The notes beneath the pieces were generated by a model. It was given only the letters and a program-made list of their open reading frames with translations, did no database searches and had not been told where the DNA came from. DNA of 64,000 nt from Diphasiastrum complanatum (Eukaryota; Streptophyta; Lycopodiopsida; Lycopodiales; Lycopodiaceae), in the NCBI GenBank assembly GCA_029204225.1, contig CM055093.1:4618056-4682055 (forward strand), given 5' to 3'. Of this stretch, positions 36,101 through 46,664 are shown in pieces. Each line of letters opens with the position of its first letter. Position 1 is the first letter of the stretch. Made by a program: the position numbers and the translations under genes.

Positions 36101-36338
36101 GGGTATGTGAGTCAAATTCTACAAATTTTTGAAATTTCTCAGTCTATACGGTCTCACACGTGTGAAAAGGGTTCCTACAGCCCACAACAAGATCTGGACC
36201 AAAAATTTTGAGGATAGCTATCAAATCCAACTCGCTACACAAAATTTGACTAGTTTGGAAAAAATTGCTAATTTTGGCTTTGATTTGGATTAACCCTATC
36301 AATTTCAACAAAACCTCTTGTACTTAGCTCTGATACCA
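33173..36338 (-). mobile_element. Non-autonomous LTR retrotransposon interior: gag-like ORFs, no pol
   Basis: Bounded by a minus-strand primer binding site (TGGTATCAGAGCTAAGTAC, complement of about 36321-36338) and a polypurine tract (33173-33189). Two long minus-strand frames remain. 34542-33904 (212 aa) carries a zinc-knuckle-like 'CNLCGKGGYIFLRC', which keeps CX2C and the last C but has Tyr where His is expected, then a Lys-rich stretch and a second 'CFLCGKVNEAW' pair. 33828-33310 (172 aa) is 'IMNDVFIHEDENCMFSILKA'-type sequence with no known motif. No protease, integrase, RT or RNase H was found. From 34560 to 36300 the interior is AT-rich and decayed. Confidence 0.7.
35020..35255 (+). 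mobile_element. Nested copia integrase scrap, opposite strand
   Basis: The plus strand reads 'IDKFSRRTMVYFIKKKSEAF' and, after a stop, 'TIKTLRSDDGGEYISVEFKE' and 'YCQSQGIDLSL', the copia integrase core up to the second acidic residue. About 235 bp inside the minus-strand gag-only element, with a different origin. Confidence 0.8.
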
Positions 36339-36904
36339 TGTGCAAAAAGTACAAAAAGGACCAAGAGTGGATCCTAATCTGATCCTCAAGAGAGATTGGT
36401 TGTCAGATTACTTGACCTATCAATCTACTTGAGATTAAGATCAATCTAGATCAATTCTAGACACAAAATCCTAACAAGAACAATCATTAATTGAAGGTAA
36501 GTGTACTTTATGGTTTCTCACGTGTGAAACCCTGTCTGAGTATGGACTCCAACTTGAAAATCAAGTACACATTGATAGAACCTCAAAACAATCAAAACAA
36601 ATGTAGACAAATGGAAAGAATCACTCAAAATTGCTTCCAAAACTAAGATTGGTGTCTCACAATGATGATGGCCAAATGTGGCTCTATATATACAATAAGT
36701 GGGAGCTTATGGTACTGATCATCCCTCTGATCCCACATGTGTGACGGTGTTTTGTCATATGATGATTCATCATGCAAAACTGACACTTGGACAAAACCTT
36801 ATAGTTTGAGCACTTTTGGTCCATTTTCCTTTTATATGGAGATCTACTTGGAAATCTTCTAGAAGTCAAAATTTGCCTACTTCAGCTTATTCCACACATG
36901 TGAG
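36339..36904 (-). repeat. 5' LTR (truncated) of the gag-only element
   Basis: On + it starts TGTGCAAAAAGTAC directly beside the primer binding site. It shares 99 bp (36806-36904) with the 3' LTR, then is cut at 36904. It includes ACGTGTG/ACATGTG palindromes at about 36518 and 36733. Confidence 0.75.
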
Positions 36905-38107
36905 AAACAAAATCAATACTGATAGAGATCTGTGACGTGCTCGGAGATGAAGGCCGGATAGAACCGAGTTGACAGGAGTAGCTACTGCTATTGACTGCGT
37001 TCTAATTATCTTTCAAGCTCCAAATCGCTTCTGACAATCTGTTGTAAAATTAAACTTGTAAACAACAAATAATATTGAGTAAAACAACAGTGGAAATTTA
37101 TCTACTGCTAGCATGCATTTCACTATTGCAGATCATATAGATCACATAACAGAGCATTGAAAAAATTGCATCTATTATCAGAACTGAATTTACAATATCT
37201 TTCTTGAGCGCTGTCTGTTTCCCAGATCAGCGCGTTGGCACGAGAGAGATGTTCTTTCTCACAAATAATATGACTAGCTATTGCTAATCTATAAACTCAC
37301 TCTGGAGCTATCTCAGACTCTTACAGTTCTGTCTACTCTATGTCTATGACTATCTTGATCTTGATGTGTCGAACAATACATATATTCAGAGTAACATTTT
37401 TTATTAGATAGATTAAACAATCTATAACTAATTTTAGATTACAAGAGCGGCGTATTAGGCACGTCCTAACGCTCATATCATATCAAGAAGTTGTACTTTA
37501 TGGTACTTGTTTGATTTTCTTGGTCCTTTGGAGCGCGAAGCGTTTCGTGTTGCAAATAGTTTCGTGTCGTGTTGCGTCATTTGACCTTCTCTTGTTGTTC
37601 GTGCATTAGTTGCCTTCTGCCCGTTGCACAGTGCCTTCATGCTGCAGACGTTCTCATTTTGTCAAAAGACACTTTCGCGATTTTAAGGGCAGTGTCACTT
37701 TTTCAAGGGCAGTGTCGCTTTTTCGAGGGCACCTTCGCTTTTTTCCGAAAGGCGAAAAATGTGAAAAACCCGAAGGTAGGCCTGAAAAATATTTCTAAGG
37801 CATTCAGAGACAGTGTGTCGCCTTTCTTGCAAAAAATGCGAAAAATGCGACAGTGTCAGGAGAGTTGGCCAAAATCATTTTCTAAGTGTTTTTGACTTAG
37901 TGTGAATTTTTTTCATGATCCAAAAATGCAAACTGTGTGACAAAACAGTTCAAAAATGCAGACTGTGCGAAAACATAGTTCAAAATGCAACAATCAGAAA
38001 ACAACAAAGGAAAAAACTAAAAAAAATGTTAAGGCTTTGAAAGATAGAAACTCTCAGTTTCTTCAAATTTGCATTCAAGCTTTGAGGCAGGTGTCGTGGG
38101 ACCGCCA
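36905..38107. other. Unassigned repeat-like stretch
   Basis: No gene recognised. 37680-37740 has three short tandem units of the type GGGCAGTGTCGCTTTTTC; 37915-37990 has three 'CAAAAATGCA..CTGTG' units. The end (GTTTTGGTGGAAGATAC, 38111-38127) is the polypurine tract of the next LTR, so the segment is probably the decayed 3' part of a gypsy element. Confidence 0.5.
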
Positions 38108-38127
38108 CTAGTTTTGGTGGAAGATAC

Positions 38128-38910
38128 TGTTGGAGGGTTTGCGGATTCCGAGACAACCCTAACCCTAGTTAATAAGTGAGAGGGATTTGGCACCCTGCGT
38201 GTGTAAGTCCAACCCGATGATCACATAGTTATTTGATAATTATAAAGTCAATAAAAGGACTTTAAGCCTTTTTGCGAAACTTTTAATGCCGCAGGGCCTA
38301 AATGTCAAGTTAGTGAATAAAGTTGGGACTCCCACCAAAATTGGTTCAAATTCAAATTCAAATTGGTTCCTTCCAATTTTGAATGAGTTCCCACTCTTTT
38401 TTAAATATGAATAATTCGGGAAGTAGAAATGGGCCAATAGGATTTTGAGGCCAAGGTCCTCCTTTCTACTATAAATAGTGCCAAACTTGAGTTGCTCCTC
38501 ATGTTCTCTCTTTATTTCAATATAAGCAAATTGGTTCACTTATGGAATGAATTTGTGAATGTCCTTGCTCTTCTTCTTTCCTCCTCCATCTCTCATGCTT
38601 TTGTTGCATTTGCTAATTGTTGGATTTGAATGTTATGAGAATTGCTATATTTTATACTTTTTGTGAGAGAAAGGGAGAGAGAGAAAGAGTAAGCCATCTT
38701 CATTGTGAATCATAGTGTTAATGGTGTAGTGTTAATTCTTAGGATTAATGGATGTTAGAGTTAGATGTGGATCTTTCATTCATGCTGTAATCTGAGATAT
38801 GCTATCGCTCTCATGGGAATAAACCTACGTGTGACAACTAACTTCATCTCCTTAATGCTAGATTGCTTGGATCTTGGGTTGAGGATAGGCTAGGAAAGAA
38901 ACCCACTACA
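38128..38910 (+). repeat. LTR (about 780 bp), gypsy family shared with 63427-64000
   Basis: Starts TGTTGGAGGGTTTGCGG after a polypurine tract and is bounded on the right near CCCACTACA, where similarity to the inverted copy stops. A TATAAATAG box is at about 38471. Shared landmarks with the right-edge copy: GTCAAGTTAGTGAATAAAGT, GAGTTGCTCCTCATGTTC, GAGAAAGGGAGAGAGAGAAA, CTATCGCTCTCATGGGAA. Orientation is opposite to that copy. Confidence 0.8.
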
Positions 38911-39104
38911 CTCTTTAAATTTCGGAAGGTGGAGAGTCGAGAGCTAGCAAAGATTTGGTGACAGAAACATTTCAGTTCTTCACCACACAAGAGAATTGTG
39001 CGTAATAGTATCGGGCATACACGACGACCTCCCTTGGTCTCTATCTTCTCGTACTTCAATGGAGGTAGCGTGGATGATTTGATGATGAATCTACTATTCA
39101 AGAA

Positions 39105-39740
39105 TGGCTCATGGAAAAGATGCAAGGGAATGGTAAGGTGAAGGGTCCTCAACCAGACCGTGTTATATCCCCAGATGAGATGGACAAAATTAAATCGGTT
39201 TGTGACTATGTGTGTGGCATTTCACATGCCTTGGTGCAAACCATGACATTTGCGCATCATGAATTCTTGTTGCATTGTGATTCGCATGCAACTAATGTCA
39301 TGATTGATTTCACCAACCAGTTGCACCCTAAAATTGGTGTCATCAATTGGGGAATGGCATTAAGGGTTCAATATGAATAAAAAAATCCTGGGTCACCAAT
39401 CCGACAATCCACCTAGGCCGTAGTTAGCTTCTAAGTTGCTGGATCGCAACCACGTGTACAGGAGAGCTATAGACAGTTGATCAATGGCATGGCGTATCAC
39501 TAACTTATCACATAATCTGAGGAGTTTTGTGCTTTGCACCATCATGGCTGGAAGCAGAGTCTTGCAGAAGCTAACACGGAGCATATCAAATATATCGTCG
39601 CAAAGAATATTATATTGTTGAAGAGTATGTAAATTTTTTTTTAGAAGATTTAGATAATAATCTTAAAAGATTTGACTTGCATCCAGAGCAATATCTTCGA
39701 CAAATGGCTGAAATGATGCCTGTATTTTATACATTTTGAA
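39105..39740 (+). pseudogene. Kinase-like domain remnant
   Basis: Open frame 39111-39380 includes 'EFLLHCDSHATNVMIDFTNQ' followed by 'PKIGVINWGMALR'. This has the layout of a protein-kinase-like catalytic loop (HxDxxxxN: His55, Asp57, Asn62) and metal-binding motif, with Asn-Trp-Gly (39342-39353) where Asp-x-Gly is expected. After stops the frame resumes as 'RRKEYYIVEEYVNFFLEDLD', 'NNLKRFDLHPEQYLRQMAEM', then MPVFYTF and a stop (about 39590-39740), which looks like the C-terminal lobe. The loss of the DFG-type Asp and the stops argue against activity. Subfamily not recognised. It may form one gene with the three exon-like frames that follow. Confidence 0.5.
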
Positions 39741-39972
39741 TCTTGAGATACTATGTACAAGGAATGATAAATGAATATGTTGTGATATTTTCAAGCACCG
39801 TGATTGCAAACTTATTTTTCTATAAGCTTATTTTGTGATATGTTTGAAGTTTAAATCAATATGGAATCATGTGATATTAAATCGATATGGAATTATGTGA
39901 TATTTGTAAATTGAAACTTATATCATAAATTTGTGTGATTACTTGCCAAATATGAGAGGCTTAAAATTTGCA

Positions 39973-41246
39973 GGTGATATGGCCTCCGAAGAAAGTGTTG
40001 GAGAAATAAGCTCTGATACCACTGATGGAGACACAACGAGAATGAGGGCCATCATCCCACCAGATAAAAAACAATGAACAGTAATAACTGTGATATGGAA
40101 GTAGGATCTTGAATTACTTAGAGAACAAAATGGAAGAGAGTTCTGATACGTGTAGTTACTAAATGTCAGCGTAGGTGTCATTGACAACCATGAAAAAATG
40201 CTGAACATTAGGAGAAATATGGGCTCAAAATGGGTCCTTAAAAAATTTCACTTTAGAGAGAGGTTATGTAGGGAGAGAATGCAAACCGGTAACTTCTGGT
40301 CGCCATTTTTTGAGTTTCCAACCTTGCCCGACGTTTAACTAGTATGGTTAACTTCAGACAATAGTTAGTTTAGCATGAGATGTAATAACTTCTCTTCATG
40401 CTTGTTCCAAAATTCGGGACTAGAGCTTTAAGACTGAAAATCTTGGTGTGCTCAATGCAAAAACTGAAGCGGGAGAGACAAAACTTTTGAAATCACTGTA
40501 TGCTTATAGTGAAATATGAGGCAGGACGATTTTTCAATGTGACATAAAACATTACAAAAGTAAGGAATGCTAGATCTATTCATATTGATTTACTGTAGAT
40601 AGATTCATTTACATGATTGTAGCTTTAACAATGGCAATGTTCCATTTGCATGTTGCTCTTCTGATGGAATGCATTCCAATTATTAAGAAAAATGTGAAAG
40701 TTGTAGAGAATGCTGCAACAATAGTTAGAGAATTGAGATTGAATAATCATATGAATATAGATTTGTGGGTGGATGGAACAATTTATCCTAATGATCCAGC
40801 TACCAATTTTTGTCCAGATTTTAAGTCCGTAACTCATCTTCTCAGATATGTATGTGAAGGAAATAGTGGATTACTTGGATATTGTCAAAGGTTGCGTGAT
40901 ATTGGAATGCATAGCATATCTTGTCTTAATCAACAATTACAGTTTGCTAATCAACAATTGCAACGTGCAAATCAACAATTGCTTCGTTATGTGCAACACA
41001 CTAGTGCTAAAAACAATGCACTCAAGAATGCTCTGTCAGAGTTGAATGCTACTGTCACTACTCTTTGGGGATCAAACCAAGAAATGTTAGAATCCATGGA
41101 AAAGTAGCGATCCGAGAGTTTAAGATCTGTTGTTGATCTAAAAGTTATCAATAAGGCAATGATGAAGAGAAAAAGAAAGAGAGTACCGATGACGAATATT
41201 GATGACTTATCTACACATAGAGACAATCAGAAAAAAAGAATTTAAG
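39973..41246 (+). pseudogene. Exon-like frames with Gln-rich coiled coil, unknown protein
   Basis: A short acidic exon-like piece (39973-40077) reads 'MASEESVGEISSDTTDGDTT', then RMRAIIPPDKKQ and a stop. A longer one from about 40608 follows TTGTAG and reads 'LLMECIPIIKKNVKVVENAA', 'IDLWVDGTIYPNDPATNFCP', a repeated coiled coil 'QQLQFANQQLQRANQQLL' (40930-40985), 'ALSELNATVTTLWGSNQEML', and a TAG at 41105-41107. The frame then stays open to a TAA at 41244-41246 ('KVINKAMMKRKRKRVP', basic, NLS-like). Single stop in about 210 codons. No known family recognised. Confidence 0.5.
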
Positions 41247-41373
41247 CATTCCAATATGTTGTCATCTAAACTGTTTATTTGATTTGTATATGTCATTTAA
41301 TTTTGATTTGCACTTGATAACATGGATTATTTATCTATTAAACATAATTTGAGTTTCATATGTTTGTTGCAGA

Positions 41374-42050
41374 TCATGTTTGGTGGCAAAGAACTATTTA
41401 ATAGATTGTTCATACATTGGATCATCTTTAAGTCATGTTTTACCAAGAAAGTCAGCAAAGGAAATGATAAAAAATGCTCGGTTTGGAAAAATGAAAAATG
41501 AAATTGTAGAGACTGTTTTGATTAAGGTTCAATCATACTTGGATGCGAATTTGATAGAAGGTGCATGTGATGTATCTAAAATTAGTAGAAATGCTTATTC
41601 TACTTTTTTTAGAATAGTTAAAGAAGCTTTTTCCAAGTGATGGTGAAGAAAATTAATCTTCCACGTCCATATCAGATAAGATTAGCTAGAAATTTTTATA
41701 ATGACGGAATGTTCAAAGTAGTTGGCCAACTACTTCATATAACTGAATTATACAAATCAGAATATGGTGAGCTCAATTACAACGATTGCAATAATATTTT
41801 TCTTGATATTGAAAATGTTCTAAAATACATTATTCGATTCTATAAACTAGACGAACATCAAGTAAATGAAAAGATCATTATTGTTATAAAATTGGATGAA
41901 TCTGAAATATTCAAGGGTCAAAAATTAGAACGTGTGAGTGTCACTTTGATGAACAAAATTTCAGATACAGATGATCAAACGTTTCGTGTTCAATCGAAAA
42001 ATCACACATGGTGGTTGGCGGGCCATGTGTACATTTCAATTTTCATTTAG
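41374..42050 (+). pseudogene. Unknown conserved-looking domain ('ERVSVTLMN') after the coiled-coil frames
   Basis: Follows a TTTGTTGCAG acceptor at 41373. First frame, to 41640: 'SLSHVLPRKSAKEMIKNARF', 'NEIVETVLIKVQSYLDANLI'. Second frame, overlapping by four bases (41637-42050): 'INLPRPYQIRLARNFYNDGM', 'FKVVGQLLHITELYKSEYGE', 'GQKLERVSVTLMNKISDTDD', 'FRVQSKNHTWWLAGHVYISI'. The sequence is complex and protein-like. The frame change at 41637 is either a mutation or an unrecognised intron. I cannot name the family. With the kinase-like piece it may be a mobile multi-domain gene. Confidence 0.5.
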
Positions 42051-42216
42051 AATATCTATATTAACAATTCCTACCTTGCCAGTTTTTATTGACATGTCAT
42101 GCATTACTTGTTTCTCTACAGGTCTTGAAAGAGGACCATAAAATACTATCATGAGTTAGAAATTAGCTTGTGATCTGATTCATTAGCATAAGCTCTAAAT
42201 GTGATGATGTAATTAG

Positions 42217-42609
42217 TGTACAATTTATATGGTTGTATATGGTTGTGATCGGGACGTGACCCGTTAGGATATATTGATCGGGCACTGATCCCGTAGACGG
42301 CTACTTGGGTTAGCCGGATAGCCACACATAGGAAGAGTTAGCCTGTACATAGTTATTTACAGTACTTGCTATACTTGGGGGCATGTCCAAACTTTGTCAG
42401 TCGAATTTGACTATATTGGGCCCGACCTTAGTTTGACAGGTGGTAGGCCAATTTTAGGACACCTGCCTTTTCATGCAGTTTGTGAATACTCTATATGTAC
42501 AATGTTTCTTTGTAATCTATTAACTTTTGTTGTGCCATCTTTGAGAGCTTGTGAGGAGTGGCTATGGTGATTGTGTAATGTGATATGCATACTGCACTAG
42601 ATCCTAACA
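42217..42609 (+). repeat. LTR of a pol-less (LARD/TRIM-like) element
   Basis: Ends ...ATCCTAACA at 42609, with primer binding site TGGTATCAGAGC at 42620-42631. It is pyrimidine-rich before the end, with a GATCGGGACGTGACCCGT palindrome-like block at 42247. The left border is approximate. Confidence 0.65.
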
Positions 42610-44570
42610 GAATTTCAACTTGGTATCAGAGCGTCAAGGTGATGCAGGTATGCACGATCCGGTGGAGCTATGGGTTAGCATCTTTCACCAGGAGAAATAG
42701 CACTCAGAGTGTCTCAGAGAGAGGACTCCATACGGGGGGGTATCGGTAGTCCGGATGGCAGGAGACAACAAAGTTCTTTCAATCGGAGCTTCGAGGAAGA
42801 TCAGAACAATCGTCGTAGGTGGATTCTGGGGAGAATTCACAGAGAAATTGCTCAAAATGGTGTATTGCTTCAGAAAACGGCTGTGACGGAAAATTGGCCA
42901 GAATTTCTTCGGTAATCCATCAATTACTGAGTGAAGCGAATCGAGAGGTGGAGCAGGGTAGTGGCAACTCAGGGTTGAGAGGATTTTGAAATCCCTTTAT
43001 AGTGGAGTGAGAAAGAAGCAGTTCGGGAAACTAGCTATGGTGGCCTGTTTTTTTGAAAAAAAAATGTAAAGTCATGGATCTTTCTCCATTCTTAACGGAA
43101 TTGGGCACTATAAAATGCTACCCAACATCATTCTACTGAGGCCAAGCTAATGTCAGAAGCTTGGAGCCAGCCAAGAAGCATTGGAAGAGCAATTAATCTT
43201 CTTCTCAGAAGCCATGAAAATGAGCAGCTAGGGTGTGCAGGCGAAAAAGGCAGGATCTCTCTTAGTAGAAGATCATTTTTGATGATGTAAGACAATGAAG
43301 TAGGGCGTCTTAGCACTGCCGATGAGCTGTCAAATAGCCGTGGGAAGCCATGGTAAGATGAAGATGCAGCTCTCAGTTTCTTGAGGCAACCAACTGGGGT
43401 TTATAGCCAAGAAATTCTGGATTTCTCTCTATAGAAAATCATTTTTTATGCTGTGAAAAGCCAAGACAAGATGCAATTGGTGGGCGCTACTGTATGCAGG
43501 TAGCCGTGGATAGCCGCGTTGTATCAGAGGAGCAAGATCCAATTATGTGTAGGGCAGCCATAGCTGGCATGCTGGTGAGAGAGAGATGGCCGAGAGAAAG
43601 AAGGAGGAGGGCCCGTGGCTTGTCGTGTGCGGTGAAGAATATGATCCCGTAGTGCGTGGAAGATTCTAGCGGCTGGAGGAGTGAGGGTCAGAGCACATGA
43701 GGGCGATAGATCGTAGGATCAGATCTGAAAGTGATCAATGGTAAAGATCATACCTTCGGGATGAGGTGTGGACAGTCGATTGGAGATCAGCCATTGGATT
43801 AGTATTGAAAGGCCCCAAAGGGTGTTGAAGGGCAGAAAACCATGCTTCTTCATTAAAAATTTTCGATAGAAATAGTTGAAGGGACCCGAAGGGCAAGAAA
43901 TACTCTTTCTTCATTAAAAATTTTCAGAATGAAAATTCAGCTCATTTTTTTTTGCAAGGCAAATTGGTTTTGGGCCTAACCTTAGTTAGAAGACACCTAT
44001 TTTGGCCATTCTTGGGCCAAAATGACCTCTGAAACTGGTTGCTCAGAGCCAGCGGACAGAGCAACGTCACAGAGCAGGGAGAAACGCGTTTCAGGGAGTT
44101 TTCATCACCATTCTATTGAGCGGAGTGCGGGTGACCTAGTGATGGGCTACATTCGCCATTTGGATACCGTAAGGCCAAATTTGGGGCAATTTTTGACTGG
44201 TGAAACCTGCTACAGGGTGGTACAATGAGGCATAATCACTTCTGAATCATTGTTAATTACTCCTGACAGGGTAATAGGGTGTTTGGAAGTGGTAAATGCG
44301 GTATGGGGGCGAATGGTAGCGGAATCGTGTGGAGAAAACTAGTTTTGGCGACGGAAGTGCAGTTTGGCGGCATGACTACTCATCATTGGTGATAATTTTG
44401 AGAGGGCAAGCAATCACAAGTGAGAGGTAGGCATGGTATGCCGGTTACAAGTGAAAAATTCTTGTGATCAGGTTCAACTCTTGGGGTTCAAACCAACCAA
44501 CGTTAGGTGGCGTTTTGGAGGAATGCTCTCACAGGTATGATCGATAGTGGCATTGTCGAGTCAGGTGATA
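42610..44570 (+). mobile_element. Interior of the pol-less LTR element (leader without gag/pol)
   Basis: Two kb of GC-moderate sequence after the primer binding site with only a 68-codon frame (42709-42915, Arg/Gln-rich) and none of the gag-pol motifs. Repeated small blocks such as 'TTCATTAAAAATTTTC' occur at about 43850 and 43910. No 3' LTR was recognised, so it may be a 5'-end remnant. Confidence 0.45.
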
Positions 44571-45960
44571 GTTGTTGGGAAAGAGGGAGGAAGAATAAAT
44601 GATGAACACGAACGAGAAACGAACAAGAAACGAACGAGAAACAAATTCGAACAGAAAATGTTCGTGCACAGCGGAATGAGTTAAATGACTCTCTCCATAA
44701 GCATGACTATGCCTATTAGAATGAACAGAACTTTAGTGACAGAAATCACAGTCATTCTAGATTACATAGCCAAACATTTAAATGGATGAAGCACTAGATG
44801 AATAATTTGTCACGAATTGCAAGACAAATTATCTGTCACGAATGATTCACGAAGAGCTAGACTGTGCTCGACTGATAATTAGTCGCGAAAGACAAGACTA
44901 AAAGTTGATCGTCTATTACCAAGAAGAGCAACAAGAAAGATCAGACAGAATGAAGAATAAGCATAACAATATTGACAGATCTAAAACGCAGAACAAATGA
45001 ACTGTGTCAGATTAAGTATATCAAGTATACAAGTCAATTATGCGGTAGAGCACAAGATTGTAGCATACGAAACCGCGTGCCCTACAAAGCTTATTTCTGT
45101 TTGTAATGAGGAATGAAACCTCTTCTCTTAGTCTCTTCTTCACTCACTTGATCATCTAATCATCATCATCATCGAATACTCAGATGGTATCTAATATATA
45201 TACATAATATGATAGGTGTGTAGATGCAAAAGTACAGAGTGGTCTTTAAAGTAAATTGATATTCTAATAAATGATGTTTATTTTTATGAATGTTGTTATG
45301 GAAAGACAATTTTGTATTTGTTCTAAATCATATTCTCAAAAAGTTAATGAATATTATTAGAATTGGTTATATTTTTCATCTTTCAAAATATTGAAATATA
45401 CTTTTGGAATTTCAAGTTCTTAATTACGATGCTGACGATAAAATCTTTTTTCTAAAAAAATTAAGTATTTTCAAGTCATATAATTTTAGGTTTTTAATTA
45501 AGTAATTTCTTCTAAAATAATTATTAATTAATGTTTATATTTTTTAGACCTTAATTACAAATTTTTGTAAATATCTACAAATTATTACCTTTTAAAAATT
45601 ATAATTGTTACAAAATATTGATTTAATTTATAAGAATTTTTTTTTTGAAAACAAAATCTTTCAAACAAAGGAGTTTTAATACTCTGAAATATTTGTTACT
45701 AGATAATTTCTCAAATAAGTAAAGTAAATTTTTTTTGTTGATTTTATTTATTTTATATTTAATGATTTTTTTAATTAATGAATTTAGAATATGTGCAAAT
45801 TTGAATATGCTATTAAAAATTCATATCTAAATTTTTTAGTATGATTTTAAATTTTTGACAAAAAATGATATTGTTTTAGCATGATAATATAAAATTTGCA
45901 CAACATTTTTGATATTGACATTTTTTAAAAAAAATTATAAAATTATAAAAAATGGGTTCC
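44571..45960. other. Spacer; very AT-rich from 45240
   Basis: 44570-45180 is repeat-like with 'ACGAACAAGAAACGAACGAG'. 45240-45950 is strongly AT-rich with no coding potential. Confidence 0.6.
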
Positions 45961-46182
45961 CATGTCATTTCTCTTTTTTTTGGTCACCATGTTTACACTA
46001 GTTTAGATCACAGATCGACAATAAGCACAATAACCATGTCATTTCTCTCTTTTTTGGTCACCATGTTTACACTAGTTTAGGTCACATATCGACAATAAGT
46101 GCGATAACCATGTCCTTTCTCTCTTTTTTGGTCACCATGTTTACACTAGTTTAGGTCACAGATCGACAATAAACACAATAAC
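45961..46182. repeat. 74-bp tandem repeat, three copies
   Basis: Units start at 45961, 46035 and 46109 with CATGTC(A/C)TTTCTCT. Each contains GGTCACCATGTTTACACTAG and ATCGACAATAA. Copies are over 90 percent alike. A short piece of a fourth follows (CATATCTTG). Confidence 0.95.
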
Positions 46183-46442
46183 CATATCTTGTTACTGTGA
46201 TCATATCATTTGGTTACATGTGATAAGACTAATGGAACTTTGAATGTTTTGTCCAATAACTTTGCATAGCTTTATTGGTACTTTTCAACCATTTTGAAAA
46301 ATTATAGCTTCACCATATGTTTCAATGGATCCACAATAGTTTTTACATGTGTGTATTAGTTATTAAAAGTGATCAATAAACATTGCCGTATTATACTGAA
46401 TTGTAAAAATTGTACTAAAATGCTTTTAGATAAATATTTTTT

Positions 46443-46664
46443 CATTATACTATGGTTTAACCCAACGGGGTTGGCTCAACTAGTTAGCTTGGCATCCAAA
46501 GTTTCTTTGGTCCCAGGTTCGAGCCTCCCCTTGGAAACCAAGAAGCATTATACTATGGTTTTACCCAACGGGTTGGCTCAATTGGTTAGCTTGACATCCA
46601 AAGTTTCATTGGTCCCAAGTTTGAGCCTCCCCTTGGAAACCAAGAAGCATTATATTATGGTTTG
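46443..46664 (+). mobile_element. Dimeric tRNA-like SINE unit
   Basis: Two direct units (46443-46545 and 46546-46647, about 103 bp) plus a trailing 17 bp of a third. Unit 1 has an A-box-like GGTTGGCTCAACTAGTTAGC (46469-46488) and a B-box-like GGTTCGAGCC (46516-46525), the internal Pol III promoter layout of tRNA-derived SINEs. Unit 2 has a mutated B-box (AGTTTGAGCC). Each unit is bounded by GCATTATACTATGGTTT, like target-site duplications. It does not fold as a complete tRNA. Confidence 0.65.

Noticed and set aside
37569-37895. 108-codon Cys/Phe-rich ORF
   Set aside because: Low-complexity short tandem repeats; no protein signal.
45961-46182. Possible CRISPR-like array
   Set aside because: Contiguous 74-bp tandem repeats without spacers, in a eukaryotic genome.
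46469-46540. True tRNA gene
   Set aside because: A and B boxes are present but no acceptor stem or anticodon arm pairing was seen; fits a SINE better.
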